From: Streptomyces griseocarneus
GTDB lineage: Bacteria > Actinomycetota > Actinomycetes > Streptomycetales > Streptomycetaceae
Reading direction: 5' to 3'
Length of the DNA: 64,000 nt
Assembly: GCA_003674045.1 (NCBI GenBank)
Contig: PENC01000008.1
Coordinates: 1 to 64,000, forward strand
Position numbers and translations under genes: made by a program. The notes under the pieces were generated by a model. The model had not been told where the DNA came from. It did no database searches and worked only from the letters and a program-made list of their open reading frames with translations. Shown in pieces: positions 1-7,317 of the stretch. The stretch's first letter is position 1; each line of letters opens with the position of its first letter.

Positions 1-106
1 TTGATGGGGTAAGGCTCCCAGTAGACGACTGGGTTGATAGGCCAGATATGGAAGCGCCGTAAGGTGTGGAGTTGACTGGTACTAATAGGCCGAGGGCTTG
101 TCCTCA
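1..106 (+). rRNA. 23S ribosomal RNA, 3' end (partial)
   Basis: The sequence from the left edge matches the conserved 3' end of bacterial 23S rRNA, including the stretch ggtactaataggccgagggc that closes the molecule in actinobacteria. The 5' part lies outside the window. The 3' end at about 106 is an estimate. The following 104 bases are the 23S-5S spacer and contain no tRNA. Confidence 0.93.
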
Positions 107-210
107 GTTGCTCGCGTCCACTGTGTTAGTTCTGAAGCAACGAACAGTTGCTGGAGTAGAGCAGAACCCACTTAATTGAAGAGTGTGCTTGTTCGCTCGA
201 AACCGATAGG

Positions 211-329
211 GTTTCGGTGGTCATAGCGTTAGGGAAACGCCCGGTTACATTCCGAACCCGGAAGCTAAGCCTTTCAGCGCCGATGGTACTGCATGGGGGA
301 CCGTGTGGGAGAGTAGGACGCCGCCGAAC
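211..329 (+). rRNA. 5S ribosomal RNA
   Basis: This 119 nt stretch has the 5S core (cgttagggaaacgcccggtt, then ccgaacccggaagctaagcc) and ends gtttcggtgg / ccgccgaac that pair as helix I. It follows the 23S 3' end by about 100 nt, the normal order in Streptomyces rRNA operons. Confidence 0.95.
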
Positions 330-337
330 AATATTTC

Positions 338-388
338 AAGGACCCTTGGTCCCAGCGTTCAGCTGGGACCAAGGGTCCTTTTGTTTTT
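338..388 (+). terminator. rRNA operon terminator
   Basis: A near-perfect inverted repeat (aaggacccttggtcccagc against gctgggaccaagggtcctt, with a very short loop) is followed by a T-rich run (ttttgttttt). It starts within 10 nt of the 5S end, so it should terminate the rRNA operon. Confidence 0.93.
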
Positions 389-468
389 GCCCATTATTTT
401 TGCCGAAGCGCGCCGCCCAGCCGGTTGCGCGAGAATGACTGCGGTACCTGAAGACAGGAGTCACGTCG

Positions 469-2544
469 ATGTCCACCAACTCTCCCGACGACCGTTCGGG
501 CGGCGACCGTCGCGGTTTCCGCCGCGACGACCGGTCGGCACACCGACGTGACGACGACCGGCGTGGTGCCCCGCGCCGGGACAGCGACCGCGGTGGCTTC
601 CGTCGTGACGACCGTCGTGACGACCGCGGCCCCCGTCGCGACGACGACCGCGGCGGCTACCGTCGCGATGACCGTGCCCCGCGTCGTGACGACGACCGTG
701 GCGGTTTCCGCCGCGATGAGCGTCGTGACGAGCGTCCGTCGTTCCGCCGCGATGACCGTGGTGGGCAGGACCGTCCGCGTGGTGGTGGTTTCCGTCGGGA
801 CGACCGTCCGTCCTTCCCGCGTGACGACCGTGCCCCGCGCCGCGATGACGACCGTGGTGGTTTCCGCCGCGATGACCGTCGTGATGAGCGTCCGTCGTTC
901 CGCCGTGACGACGAGCGCGGTGGTTTCCGCCGTGACGAGCGCCGCGACGAGCGTCCCTCCTTCCGCCGCGACGACCGCGGCCCGCGCCGCGACGACGACC
1001 GTGGCGGCTTCCGCCGTGACGAGCGTCGTGACGAGCGTCCGTCGTTCCGCCGCGATGACCGTGGTGGGCAGGACCGTCCGCGTGGTGGTGGTTTCCGTCG
1101 GGACGACCGTCCGTCCTTCCCGCGTGACGACCGTGCCCCGCGCCGCGATGACGACCGTGGTGGTTTCCGCCGCGATGACCGTCGTGATGAGCGTCCGTCG
1201 TTCCGCCGTGACGACGAGCGCGGTGGTTTCCGCCGTGACGAGCGCCGCGACGAGCGTCCCTCCTTCCGCCGCGACGACCGCGGCCCGCGCCGCGACGACG
1301 ACCGTGGCGGCTTCCGCCGCGATGAGCGTCGCGACGACCGTGGTCCGCGTCGTGACGACGACCGTGGTGGTTTCCGCCGCGATGACCGTCGTGACGAGCG
1401 TCCCTCCTTCCGCCGTGACGACCGCGGTCCCCGTCGCGATGATGACCGTGGCGGCTACCGTGGTGGTCGTGACGAGCGCGGTGGTCGCCAGGGTGGCGGC
1501 TACGGCCGTCGCGACGACCGCCAGGGCGGCGGCTTCCGCGGTGGCCGTGATGAGCGCTCCGGTGGCGGTTACGGCCGCCGTGACGACGACCGGCGTGGTG
1601 GGCCCCGTCGTGACGACGACCGCGCGCCGATGAAGCGTCTGCCGATCCCCGACGACGTGACCGGCGAGGAGATCGACAAGGACGTCAAGCAGGAGCTCAT
1701 GAGCCTGCCGAAGGGTCTTGCCGAGGAGGTCGCCCGGAACCTCGTCATGGTCGCCAAGCTCCTGGACGAGGACGCCGAGCAGGCCTACGGCTACTCCCGC
1801 GTCGCCCTGCGTCTCGCCTCCCGCGTCGCCGCCGTGCGCGAGGCCGCAGGCTTCGCCTCGTACGCCAACGCCAAGTACTCCGAGGCGCTGGCCGAGTTCC
1901 GCGCCGCGCGCCGGATGACGGGTTCCGTCGAGCTGTGGCCCGTCATGGCGGACTGCGAGCGCGGCATGGGCCGCCCGGAGCGTGCCCTGGCCATGGCCGG
2001 TGAGCCCGAGGTCCAGAAGCTCGACAAGGCCGGCCAGGTCGAGATGCGGCTCGTCGCCGCCGGTGCCCGCAAGGACATGGGCCAGGCCGAGGCCGCGGTC
2101 GTCACCCTGCAGAGCCCCGAGCTCGCCTCGAACTCGGTCCAGCCGTGGACCGCGCGCCTCCGCTACGCGTACGCCGACGCGCTGGTCGCCGTGGGCCGTG
2201 AGGACGAGGCCCGCGAGTGGTTCGCCAAGGCCCTCGAGGCCGACCAGGGCGGCATGACCGACGCCTCCGACCGCCTCGCGGAGCTGGACGGCGTGGCGTT
2301 CACGGACGCGCTCGTCGAGGAAGCCGAGGCCGACACCGCCGAGGCCACCGAGGCCGACGAGGTCGAGGAGACGGTGGAGACGACGGAGGCGGCCGCGGAG
2401 GTCGCCCCCGAGGCCGTCAAGCCCGAGGTCCCGCAGTTCGTCGAGCCGGTCATGCCCGAGGCCCCCGCGGCCGAGGACGTCAAGGCCGACGCCGAGAAGA
2501 CCGACGTCGACGAGGACGCCGGCAAGGACGCGGACAAGAGCTGA
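469..2544 (+). CDS. Arg/Asp-repeat protein with C-terminal TPR-like domain
   Basis: The 691 aa product starts at ATG after AGGAG (456-460, 8 nt spacing). Residues 1 to about 387 are low-complexity, built from short R-R-D-D-R, R-R-D-E-R and G-G-F-R-R-D motifs, with Gly-rich stretches near the end. Residues 388 to about 610 form an alpha-helical region with paired A/L/Y positions typical of tetratricopeptide-like repeats. The last 80 residues are acidic (E, V, A, T). Mixed-charge Arg/Asp tracts are known in RNA-associated proteins, so RNA or ribosome association is an inference, helped only by the position just after an rRNA operon. Residues about 84-183 are duplicated perfectly as 185-284. No catalytic motif is visible. 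An opposite-strand reading frame covering the gene is a by-product of the repeats. Confidence 0.88.
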   Translation: MSTNSPDDRSGGDRRGFRRDDRSAHRRDDDRRGAPRRDSDRGGFRRDDRRDDRGPRRDDDRGGYRRDDRAPRRDDDRGGFRRDERRDERPSFRRDDRGGQDRPRGGGFRRDDRPSFPRDDRAPRRDDDRGGFRRDDRRDERPSFRRDDERGGFRRDERRDERPSFRRDDRGPRRDDDRGGFRRDERRDERPSFRRDDRGGQDRPRGGGFRRDDRPSFPRDDRAPRRDDDRGGFRRDDRRDERPSFRRDDERGGFRRDERRDERPSFRRDDRGPRRDDDRGGFRRDERRDDRGPRRDDDRGGFRRDDRRDERPSFRRDDRGPRRDDDRGGYRGGRDERGGRQGGGYGRRDDRQGGGFRGGRDERSGGGYGRRDDDRRGGPRRDDDRAPMKRLPIPDDVTGEEIDKDVKQELMSLPKGLAEEVARNLVMVAKLLDEDAEQAYGYSRVALRLASRVAAVREAAGFASYANAKYSEALAEFRAARRMTGSVELWPVMADCERGMGRPERALAMAGEPEVQKLDKAGQVEMRLVAAGARKDMGQAEAAVVTLQSPELASNSVQPWTARLRYAYADALVAVGREDEAREWFAKALEADQGGMTDASDRLAELDGVAFTDALVEEAEADTAEATEADEVEETVETTEAAAEVAPEAVKPEVPQFVEPVMPEAPAAEDVKADAEKTDVDEDAGKDADKS
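718..1319 (+). repeat. 299 bp perfect tandem duplication, 303 bp period
   Basis: Bases 718-1016 and 1021-1319 were compared line by line and are identical. They are offset by 303 nt (101 codons), so the reading frame is kept. They lie inside the Arg/Asp repeat part of the gene at 469-2544. Confidence 0.92.
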
Positions 2545-2588
2545 TCGCGGCCGCGTCGTCGTCGCGTCGCAGCCGTGCGGCAACACAC

Positions 2589-2624
2589 CGAGGGCGGAAC
2601 TCCTGACCGGGAGTTCCGCCCTCG
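2589..2624. terminator. Bidirectional terminator between convergent genes
   Basis: A 15 bp perfect inverted repeat (cgagggcggaactcc / ggagttccgccctcg) with a 6 nt loop lies between the stop codons of two convergent genes. There is no T-run, which is common for Streptomyces terminators. Confidence 0.8.
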
Positions 2625-2637
2625 GGCGTATGGGGTG

Positions 2638-3927
2638 TCAGTCCAGCGCCAGGCTCCGCAGCACCAGCCCCGTCGCCGGCTTCGGGCCGAAGGACGTGGA
2701 CTTGCGCGGCATGGTGACGCCCTGTTCGGCGAGTTCGCGGACGACGTCCTCGCAGACCGGGTGCATCAGGACGGCCGTGCCCCCGTGCCGTTCGGCCTGC
2801 CGCACGGCTGCCGCCGTCTCATGGATGTAGCCGATGTGCTCGGGGTCGTCCGGCACGTGCCAGATGTGCTCCAGGAGCACGGAGTGCAGCACCGTGGCGT
2901 CGAGCGTGCGCCATGCCTCCGGGCGGTCGTCGGGCACCGTACGGGCCAGGAGCCCGGGGTCGGGGCTCTCCAGCAGGTGGAAGCTGCCGTCGCCCGCGAG
3001 GACGAAGGCGTTGCCGTCCTTGTCCTTGGCCTCCGCGAGCGCGTCCAGGGCCTGGGGCAGCGAGTCGCCGAGGGTGCGTACGCGGAACGCGTCGCCGACC
3101 GCGGCGAGCGCCTCCGCCACCGGCAGGCGGTGCAGCAGGCGGTGGATGGCCCGTACGCGCAGCGGGTAGCGGGCCGTGTCCACGAGGAGGACCAGGCCGA
3201 AGTCCCAGGGGCCGGGGGCCGGTTGTTCGGCGCGCAGCCGGAGGTAGGTGGCCCAGCGGTGGTGGCCGTCGGCGATGAGCGCCTGCTGCCGGGAGAGGTC
3301 GGCGCCGACGGCGGCCAGGTCCGCGGGGTCGGTGATCGACCACAGCCGGTGGGCGTAGCCGTCGTCGGTGGTCGTGGACAGCAGGGGCGCCGTGGTGATC
3401 ACCCGGTCGATGACGCCCGCCGCCCCGCCGGGCCCCGCGTCGCCGCGGTAGGAGAAGAGCAGCGGTTCGAGGTTGGCGGCGGTGCCGCGCATCAGCGCCG
3501 CCCGGTCCTCGACGATGTGCGGCATCACGTCCTCGTGGGGGAGGACGACGCCCTCCTCACGCGGGCTGAGGCGCAGCGCCCCGATGAGGCCGCGCTGCAG
3601 GATGCCGTCGCCGCGCTGCTCGTAGACGTAGAGGGCGGGTTCGGGGTCCGGCGCGAGGATGCGCTCCTCCTGCCAGCGGCGCAGCGTCTGCGCGGCCTGC
3701 CGGTGCCGGTCCGCGGCCGTCGCGGCCTGGGGGAGGATGAGCCGGACGATGTTGTGCGGGTCCGCGGTCTCCAGATGCCGCAGCCCGTCGGGCCGTACGA
3801 CCACGTCGTACGGCGGCGATGTGACGGCGGAGAGACTGCCGACCCGTTCCGGGACATAGCGCAGTCCCCGGAAAGGCGTGAGTTCGAGACCCTGCCCCGT
3901 ATCCCCTGTTCGGCCTGGAGTGCTCAT
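2638..3927 (-). CDS. DUF1015 family protein
   Basis: The 429 aa protein has the DUF1015 hallmarks: an N-terminal F-R-G-L-R-Y segment, S-P-P-Y-D-V-V near residue 38, D-P-H-N-I-V-R-L near 57, a Y-V-Y-E-Q segment, and a central A-D-G-H-H-R-W motif. Length fits the family. The family has no agreed biochemical role, and DUF1015 genes often sit near HAD or serine-metabolism genes; here a HAD phosphatase gene diverges from it. The ATG has no Shine-Dalgarno sequence. A TAACAT hexamer ends exactly 6 nt upstream, so the mRNA may be leaderless. It is convergent with the Arg/Asp-repeat gene across a shared terminator. Confidence 0.88.
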   Translation of the reverse strand: MSTPGRTGDTGQGLELTPFRGLRYVPERVGSLSAVTSPPYDVVVRPDGLRHLETADPHNIVRLILPQAATAADRHRQAAQTLRRWQEERILAPDPEPALYVYEQRGDGILQRGLIGALRLSPREEGVVLPHEDVMPHIVEDRAALMRGTAANLEPLLFSYRGDAGPGGAAGVIDRVITTAPLLSTTTDDGYAHRLWSITDPADLAAVGADLSRQQALIADGHHRWATYLRLRAEQPAPGPWDFGLVLLVDTARYPLRVRAIHRLLHRLPVAEALAAVGDAFRVRTLGDSLPQALDALAEAKDKDGNAFVLAGDGSFHLLESPDPGLLARTVPDDRPEAWRTLDATVLHSVLLEHIWHVPDDPEHIGYIHETAAAVRQAERHGGTAVLMHPVCEDVVRELAEQGVTMPRKSTSFGPKPATGLVLRSLALD

Positions 3928-3933
3928 TGGGAA

Positions 3934-3939
3934 ATGTTA
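3934..3939 (-). promoter_or_regulatory. Candidate -10 (TAACAT), leaderless start
   Basis: On the minus strand TAACAT is followed by six bases and then the ATG at 3927. This places the expected transcription start on the A of the start codon. No -35 match is obvious. Confidence 0.4.
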
Positions 3940-4001
3940 TGTCTCATGGCCCGATGAGCAATGATCGTGGAAGAGACGTACAGCACAAGGAGCGAGTCAC
4001 G

Positions 4002-5030
4002 ATGAACCAGACCGTCCGGATCCGGCCGGAAGGCAGTGCGCAGCGGCTCGGCGCGGCCTACGACACGGCGCTGCTGGACCTCGACGGCGTGGTCTACGCG
4101 GGTGGCGAGGCCATCCCGCACGCCGTCGCGTCGCTGGCGGAGGCCCGGGGCGGCGGGATGCACCTGGCCTATGTGACCAACAACGCGGCCCGTACGCCGC
4201 AGACCGTCGCCGCGCACCTGACGGAGCTCGGGGTGCCCGCCGAGCCCTCGGACGTGATCACCTCGGCGCAGGCGGTGGCGCGGCTGATCGCCGATCAGCT
4301 CCCTGCGGGATCACGGGTGTTGCTGATCGGCGCGGAGGGGCTGCGGGTCGCGCTGGAGGAGCGCGGGCTGGTGCCGGTGGAGTCGGCGGACGACGACCCG
4401 GCCGCTGTGGCGCAGGGCTACGGCGGGCCCGACATGCCGTGGTCGCGGCTGATGGAGGCGTCGTACGCGGTGGCACGCGGAGTGCCGTGGTTCGCGTCCA
4501 ACACGGATCTGACGATCCCCAGCGCGCGGGGCATCGCGCCGGGCAACGGTTCCGCGGTGCGGGTCGTGAGCTGGGCGACCGGCGTCGAGCCGCAGGTGGC
4601 GGGGAAGCCGCTGCCGCCGATGCACCGCGAGACGGTGCTCCGGACGGGCGCGAAGCGGCCGTTGGTGGTCGGCGACCGGCTCGACACGGACATCGAGGGG
4701 GCGTACGCGGGGGGCGTCGATTCGCTCCTCGTGCTGACGGGGGTGACCACGGCGGCCGAGCTGCTCGCGGCGGCGCCGGAGCATCGTCCGACGTATGTGG
4801 CGGAGGACCTTCGGGGGTTGCTGGAGGCGCAGCCGTCCGTGGACGAGACGGATGGGGGTTTCCGGTGCGGCGGGTGGACGGCGTCCGTTGCGGGTGAGGA
4901 GCTTTTGCTGACGGGGTCGGGTGAGCCGGTGGACGGGCTGCGGGCGTTGTGCGGGGCCGCCTGGGCGGCGGCGGGGCCGGGGCGGTGTGTCCTGGACGCG
5001 GGTAAGGCGTTGGCCCTGCTGGGGCTCTGA
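4002..5030 (+). CDS. HAD superfamily (subfamily IIA, NagD-like) hydrolase
   Basis: The 342 aa product has HAD motif I L-L-D-L-D-G-V-V-Y (Asp26 nucleophile and Asp28), motif II T-N-N (V-T-N-N-A-A-R-T), the A-G-K-P Lys motif, and the C-terminal G-D-R-L-D-T-D-I-E-G-A metal motif. This is the layout of NagD/phosphoglycolate-type phosphatases with a C2 cap. Substrate cannot be told from sequence. The start at 4002 is chosen for AAGGAG 9 nt upstream; an in-frame ATG at 3927 would overlap the divergent promoter. The last 50 residues are an extra small domain rich in Gly and Ala. The gene is convergent with the siderophore-interacting protein gene across a repeat-filled gap. Confidence 0.9.
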   Translation: MNQTVRIRPEGSAQRLGAAYDTALLDLDGVVYAGGEAIPHAVASLAEARGGGMHLAYVTNNAARTPQTVAAHLTELGVPAEPSDVITSAQAVARLIADQLPAGSRVLLIGAEGLRVALEERGLVPVESADDDPAAVAQGYGGPDMPWSRLMEASYAVARGVPWFASNTDLTIPSARGIAPGNGSAVRVVSWATGVEPQVAGKPLPPMHRETVLRTGAKRPLVVGDRLDTDIEGAYAGGVDSLLVLTGVTTAAELLAAAPEHRPTYVAEDLRGLLEAQPSVDETDGGFRCGGWTASVAGEELLLTGSGEPVDGLRALCGAAWAAAGPGRCVLDAGKALALLGL

Positions 5031-5041
5031 CGTCGGGGGCG

Positions 5042-5220
5042 GTGCGGTTGCGTTGTCGGCTGCGGGTTGGTGGGGGCTGGTCGCGCCCACGCGGTGGAGC
5101 CGCATATTGACGCTGCCCCGCGCCCCTATCGGGGCGGTGACCGTTGCGTTGTCGGCTGCGGGCCGGTGGCCGGTTGTGCCCACCCGTTCCGCCGTGCGGA
5201 ACGCCTGCCCACAACCGGAA
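5042..5220 (+). repeat. Intergenic repeat, subtype B, plus palindromic element
   Basis: This gap holds three repeated parts. A 20 bp direct repeat gttgcgttgtcggctgcggg occurs at 5047-5066 and 5143-5162. Between them lies a diverged copy of the window-wide repeat (ctggtcgcgcccacgcgg, then ccgcgcccctatcggggcgg); its closest relative is at 63603-63684. An imperfect palindrome with arms cgttccgc / gcggaacg between cccac and gcccac flanks follows at about 5175-5214; it recurs at about 45678-45720. No gene is apparent. Confidence 0.8.
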
Positions 5221-5254
5221 GGTGACGGTGATAGGGCACCGTGGGAAACGGTGC

Positions 5255-6133
5255 TCAGTCGTTCTGCGGCTGCTCCGTCTGATTGCGCTCCCATTCCACG
5301 AGGAGGTCTTCCTCCGAGGCCCCGCGGCGCCAGTAGCCGGTGAATTCGATGGCGCGTCGGTTGAAGCCGCGGTCGTTGATCAGGTGGCGGCGGAGGGTGC
5401 GGACGGCCGCGGCCTCGCCCGCGATCCAGGCGTACGGGGTGCCGGTGGGCAGCTCCGCGGCGCGGACCGCGTCGACGGCCGGGGACGGGCTCGCGGGGCC
5501 GCGGACCAGCCAGGTGATGTCGGCGTCGGCGGCCGTCGGGAGGTCCTGGACGTCCTCGGCGTGCGGGACCTCGATCCAGACCTTCGCCTTGGCCCCGGCG
5601 GGCAGCCAGGCGAGGATGCCCGCGACGGCGGGCAGGGCCGTCTCGTCCGCGGTGACGAGCGTCCAGTCGGTGTCCGCGGGGGGCCGGAAGTCGACGCCGC
5701 CGTTGTCCTCGACGACGGGGGCGAGCGCGGCGATGCGGTCGCCGGGCTTCGCCGCCTGTGCCCAGTTTGTGGCCGGGCCGCCGTGGCCGTTCGCGTCGCC
5801 GTGCACGGCGAAGTCGACGTCCAGCTCGTCCGGGCCGGTGCGCAGATCGCGGATGGTGTACGTGCGCATGACGGAGCGGACCGCCGGGTCCTGGGCGCGC
5901 CAGTTCGCGAACCAGCCCTCGTCGAGGACCTCGGGCATGACGGGCGCGTCCTGGCCGGGCTGCGGAAGGAACAGCTTGAAGCGCTGGTCGCGGCCGCCGC
6001 TGACGGCCTCGGCGAGGTCCGCGGCCCCGAAGGTGACGCGGACCATGGCGGGGCTGATCCTGGCCGTGCGCACGACGTGCAGGTCGAAGAACCGGAAGGG
6101 CAGGCTCGGCGCGGCGGTGGTGGAGGTGGTCAT
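5255..6133 (-). CDS. Siderophore-interacting protein (ferric-siderophore reductase)
   Basis: The 292 aa product belongs to the SIP/ViuB flavoprotein family. It has an N-terminal FAD-binding barrel with M-R-T-Y-T-I-R-D (the R-x-Y-T flavin motif, about residue 95) and a C-terminal NAD(P)H-binding domain (A-D-E-T-A-L-P-A; then W-I-A-G-E-A and the terminal Y-W-R-R-G). Members reduce Fe(III) in imported siderophores in the cytoplasm so that iron is released. The start at 6133 (M-T-T-S-T-T) has GAAAGGA upstream. It lies 92 bp downstream of the lipoprotein gene on the same strand, so both are probably transcribed from the iron-box promoter near 7300. The end faces the HAD gene. Confidence 0.93.
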   Translation of the reverse strand: MTTSTTAAPSLPFRFFDLHVVRTARISPAMVRVTFGAADLAEAVSGGRDQRFKLFLPQPGQDAPVMPEVLDEGWFANWRAQDPAVRSVMRTYTIRDLRTGPDELDVDFAVHGDANGHGGPATNWAQAAKPGDRIAALAPVVEDNGGVDFRPPADTDWTLVTADETALPAVAGILAWLPAGAKAKVWIEVPHAEDVQDLPTAADADITWLVRGPASPSPAVDAVRAAELPTGTPYAWIAGEAAAVRTLRRHLINDRGFNRRAIEFTGYWRRGASEEDLLVEWERNQTEQPQND

Positions 6134-6225
6134 GCGGGACGGAGTCCTTTCGGCTGGCGGGGCGGCGGCGGTCGGTGACCGCCGGGGCCGGCCGGCTCGG
6201 GGGAAGCGGCCGGCCCCGACGGGGA

Positions 6226-7254
6226 TCAGGCGACCTTCTTGGCCTTCGCGACGGCCTCGGCGAGGCGCTCGACGAGCGGTGCGCAGCCCGCGTAGGAGAA
6301 GCGCGGCTCGCTCAGCCAGGGGGCGACCTGCCCGGCCTTGACGGCGGGCAGACCGGCCCAGGTGGGCTTGGAGCCGAGGTCCTTGGGCTGGAGGGCGACG
6401 GAGCGGTCGTCGAGGAGGATCAGGTCGGCGGTGTACTTGCCCGCGTTCTCCCAGCTGAGGCTCTCGAAGAAGCCGCCGGTGACCTTGTCGGGCACGATGA
6501 ACTCGATGCCGAGCTGCTTGAAGTAGGTGAGGTCGGCGTAGACCGAGGGGTCGGAGACGTAGAGCATGTCGGCGGCGGCGGACGCGGCCATGACCTTGAG
6601 GCCCTTGTTGTCGCGGGCGGCTTTGCGGAGGGTCTCGGAGGCCTTCTCGAAGCGCTCCTTGGCGTCGGTGACCTTCTTGGCCTTCAGGTCGGCGCCCAGC
6701 GACCCGGCGAGTTCGGCGTGACGGCCGATGACGTCGGTCAGCGAGGTCTTCGCGACGCTGATGCCGACGCTCGGGGCGAGGCCGAGGATCTTCTTCTTGC
6801 TGTCGTCCGGCACGTACCAGAGTTCCTTGCCCTGGAAGATGCTGGTGACGAGCAGTTCGGGGCCCAGGGCCGCGTACTTCTCGACGTTGAACTCGCCCCA
6901 GGCGTTGCCGAGGATGGTCACCTTGTCGACGTCGATGTCGCCGGCCTGCGGGTCGGGCTTGCCGTCCTTGAGCTTGGTCGGGCCGAACACGGCGGCGCAC
7001 TCGATGCCGAAGTCGTGCAGGGCGGCGGCGGTGCCGGTGAAGGCGACGATCTTCTTGGGCGTCCGGTCCGCCTTGGCGGTCTCGCCGCGGTCGTCCTTGA
7101 AGGTCCATGAGCCGGAGTCCGAGCCCGAGTCGCCGCCTGACGACTTGCCGCCCCCGCAGGCCGTCAGGAAGGCGCCGAGTCCGAGCGCACCGCCGGCCGC
7201 CAGGAGGCCGCGGCGGGACAGGGAGCTGACAGCGGTGTTGCGGGGGGTGCTCAT
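6226..7254 (-). CDS. Iron-siderophore ABC transporter substrate-binding lipoprotein
   Basis: The 342 aa protein begins with a Tat-like signal (S-R-R-G-L-L at 13-18), a hydrophobic stretch and a lipobox L-T-A-C with Cys33, so it is exported and lipid-anchored. A Gly/Ser linker follows. The mature part matches FecB/PeriBP class III binding proteins (I-V-A-F-T-G-T-A; A-A-V-F-G-P-T; P-E-L-L-V-T-S-I). It should deliver ferric siderophore to the FecCD-type permeases encoded divergently from 7318. The start at 7254 has a weak GAAAGAA upstream. The iron box at 7295-7313 lies 41 bp upstream of the start, consistent with iron repression. Confidence 0.93.
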   Translation of the reverse strand: MSTPRNTAVSSLSRRGLLAAGGALGLGAFLTACGGGKSSGGDSGSDSGSWTFKDDRGETAKADRTPKKIVAFTGTAAALHDFGIECAAVFGPTKLKDGKPDPQAGDIDVDKVTILGNAWGEFNVEKYAALGPELLVTSIFQGKELWYVPDDSKKKILGLAPSVGISVAKTSLTDVIGRHAELAGSLGADLKAKKVTDAKERFEKASETLRKAARDNKGLKVMAASAAADMLYVSDPSVYADLTYFKQLGIEFIVPDKVTGGFFESLSWENAGKYTADLILLDDRSVALQPKDLGSKPTWAGLPAVKAGQVAPWLSEPRFSYAGCAPLVERLAEAVAKAKKVA

Positions 7255-7294
7255 GGTGATGCGCTTCTTTCGGACTCGCTCGAAGGGGGCAACC

Positions 7295-7313
7295 TCAGGG
7301 TAGGCTAACCTAA
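7295..7313. promoter_or_regulatory. DmdR1/IdeR-type iron box in divergent promoter
   Basis: The 19 bp site tcagggtaggctaacctaa differs from the actinobacterial iron-box consensus ttaggttaggctaacctaa at only two positions. It lies between the divergent lipoprotein and permease genes, so Fe-loaded DmdR1 would repress both. Two overlapping -10 candidates for the permease lie in it: TAGGCT (7301-7306) and TAACCT (7306-7311). The latter puts +1 on the GTG start at 7318. Confidence 0.88.
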
Positions 7314-7317
7314 CCTG

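Noticed and set aside
700..1500. Possible CRISPR-like or satellite array
   Set aside because: The repeats keep a codon reading frame, have no spacers of constant length, and encode the R-D-D-R motifs.
394..2586. 730-codon open frame on the minus strand opposite the Arg/Asp-repeat gene
   Set aside because: It is a by-product of R-D repeat codons (cgc/gac) read backwards. The translation is Val/Thr/Ala-rich without any domain, while the plus frame has a ribosome-binding site and a coherent C-terminal domain.
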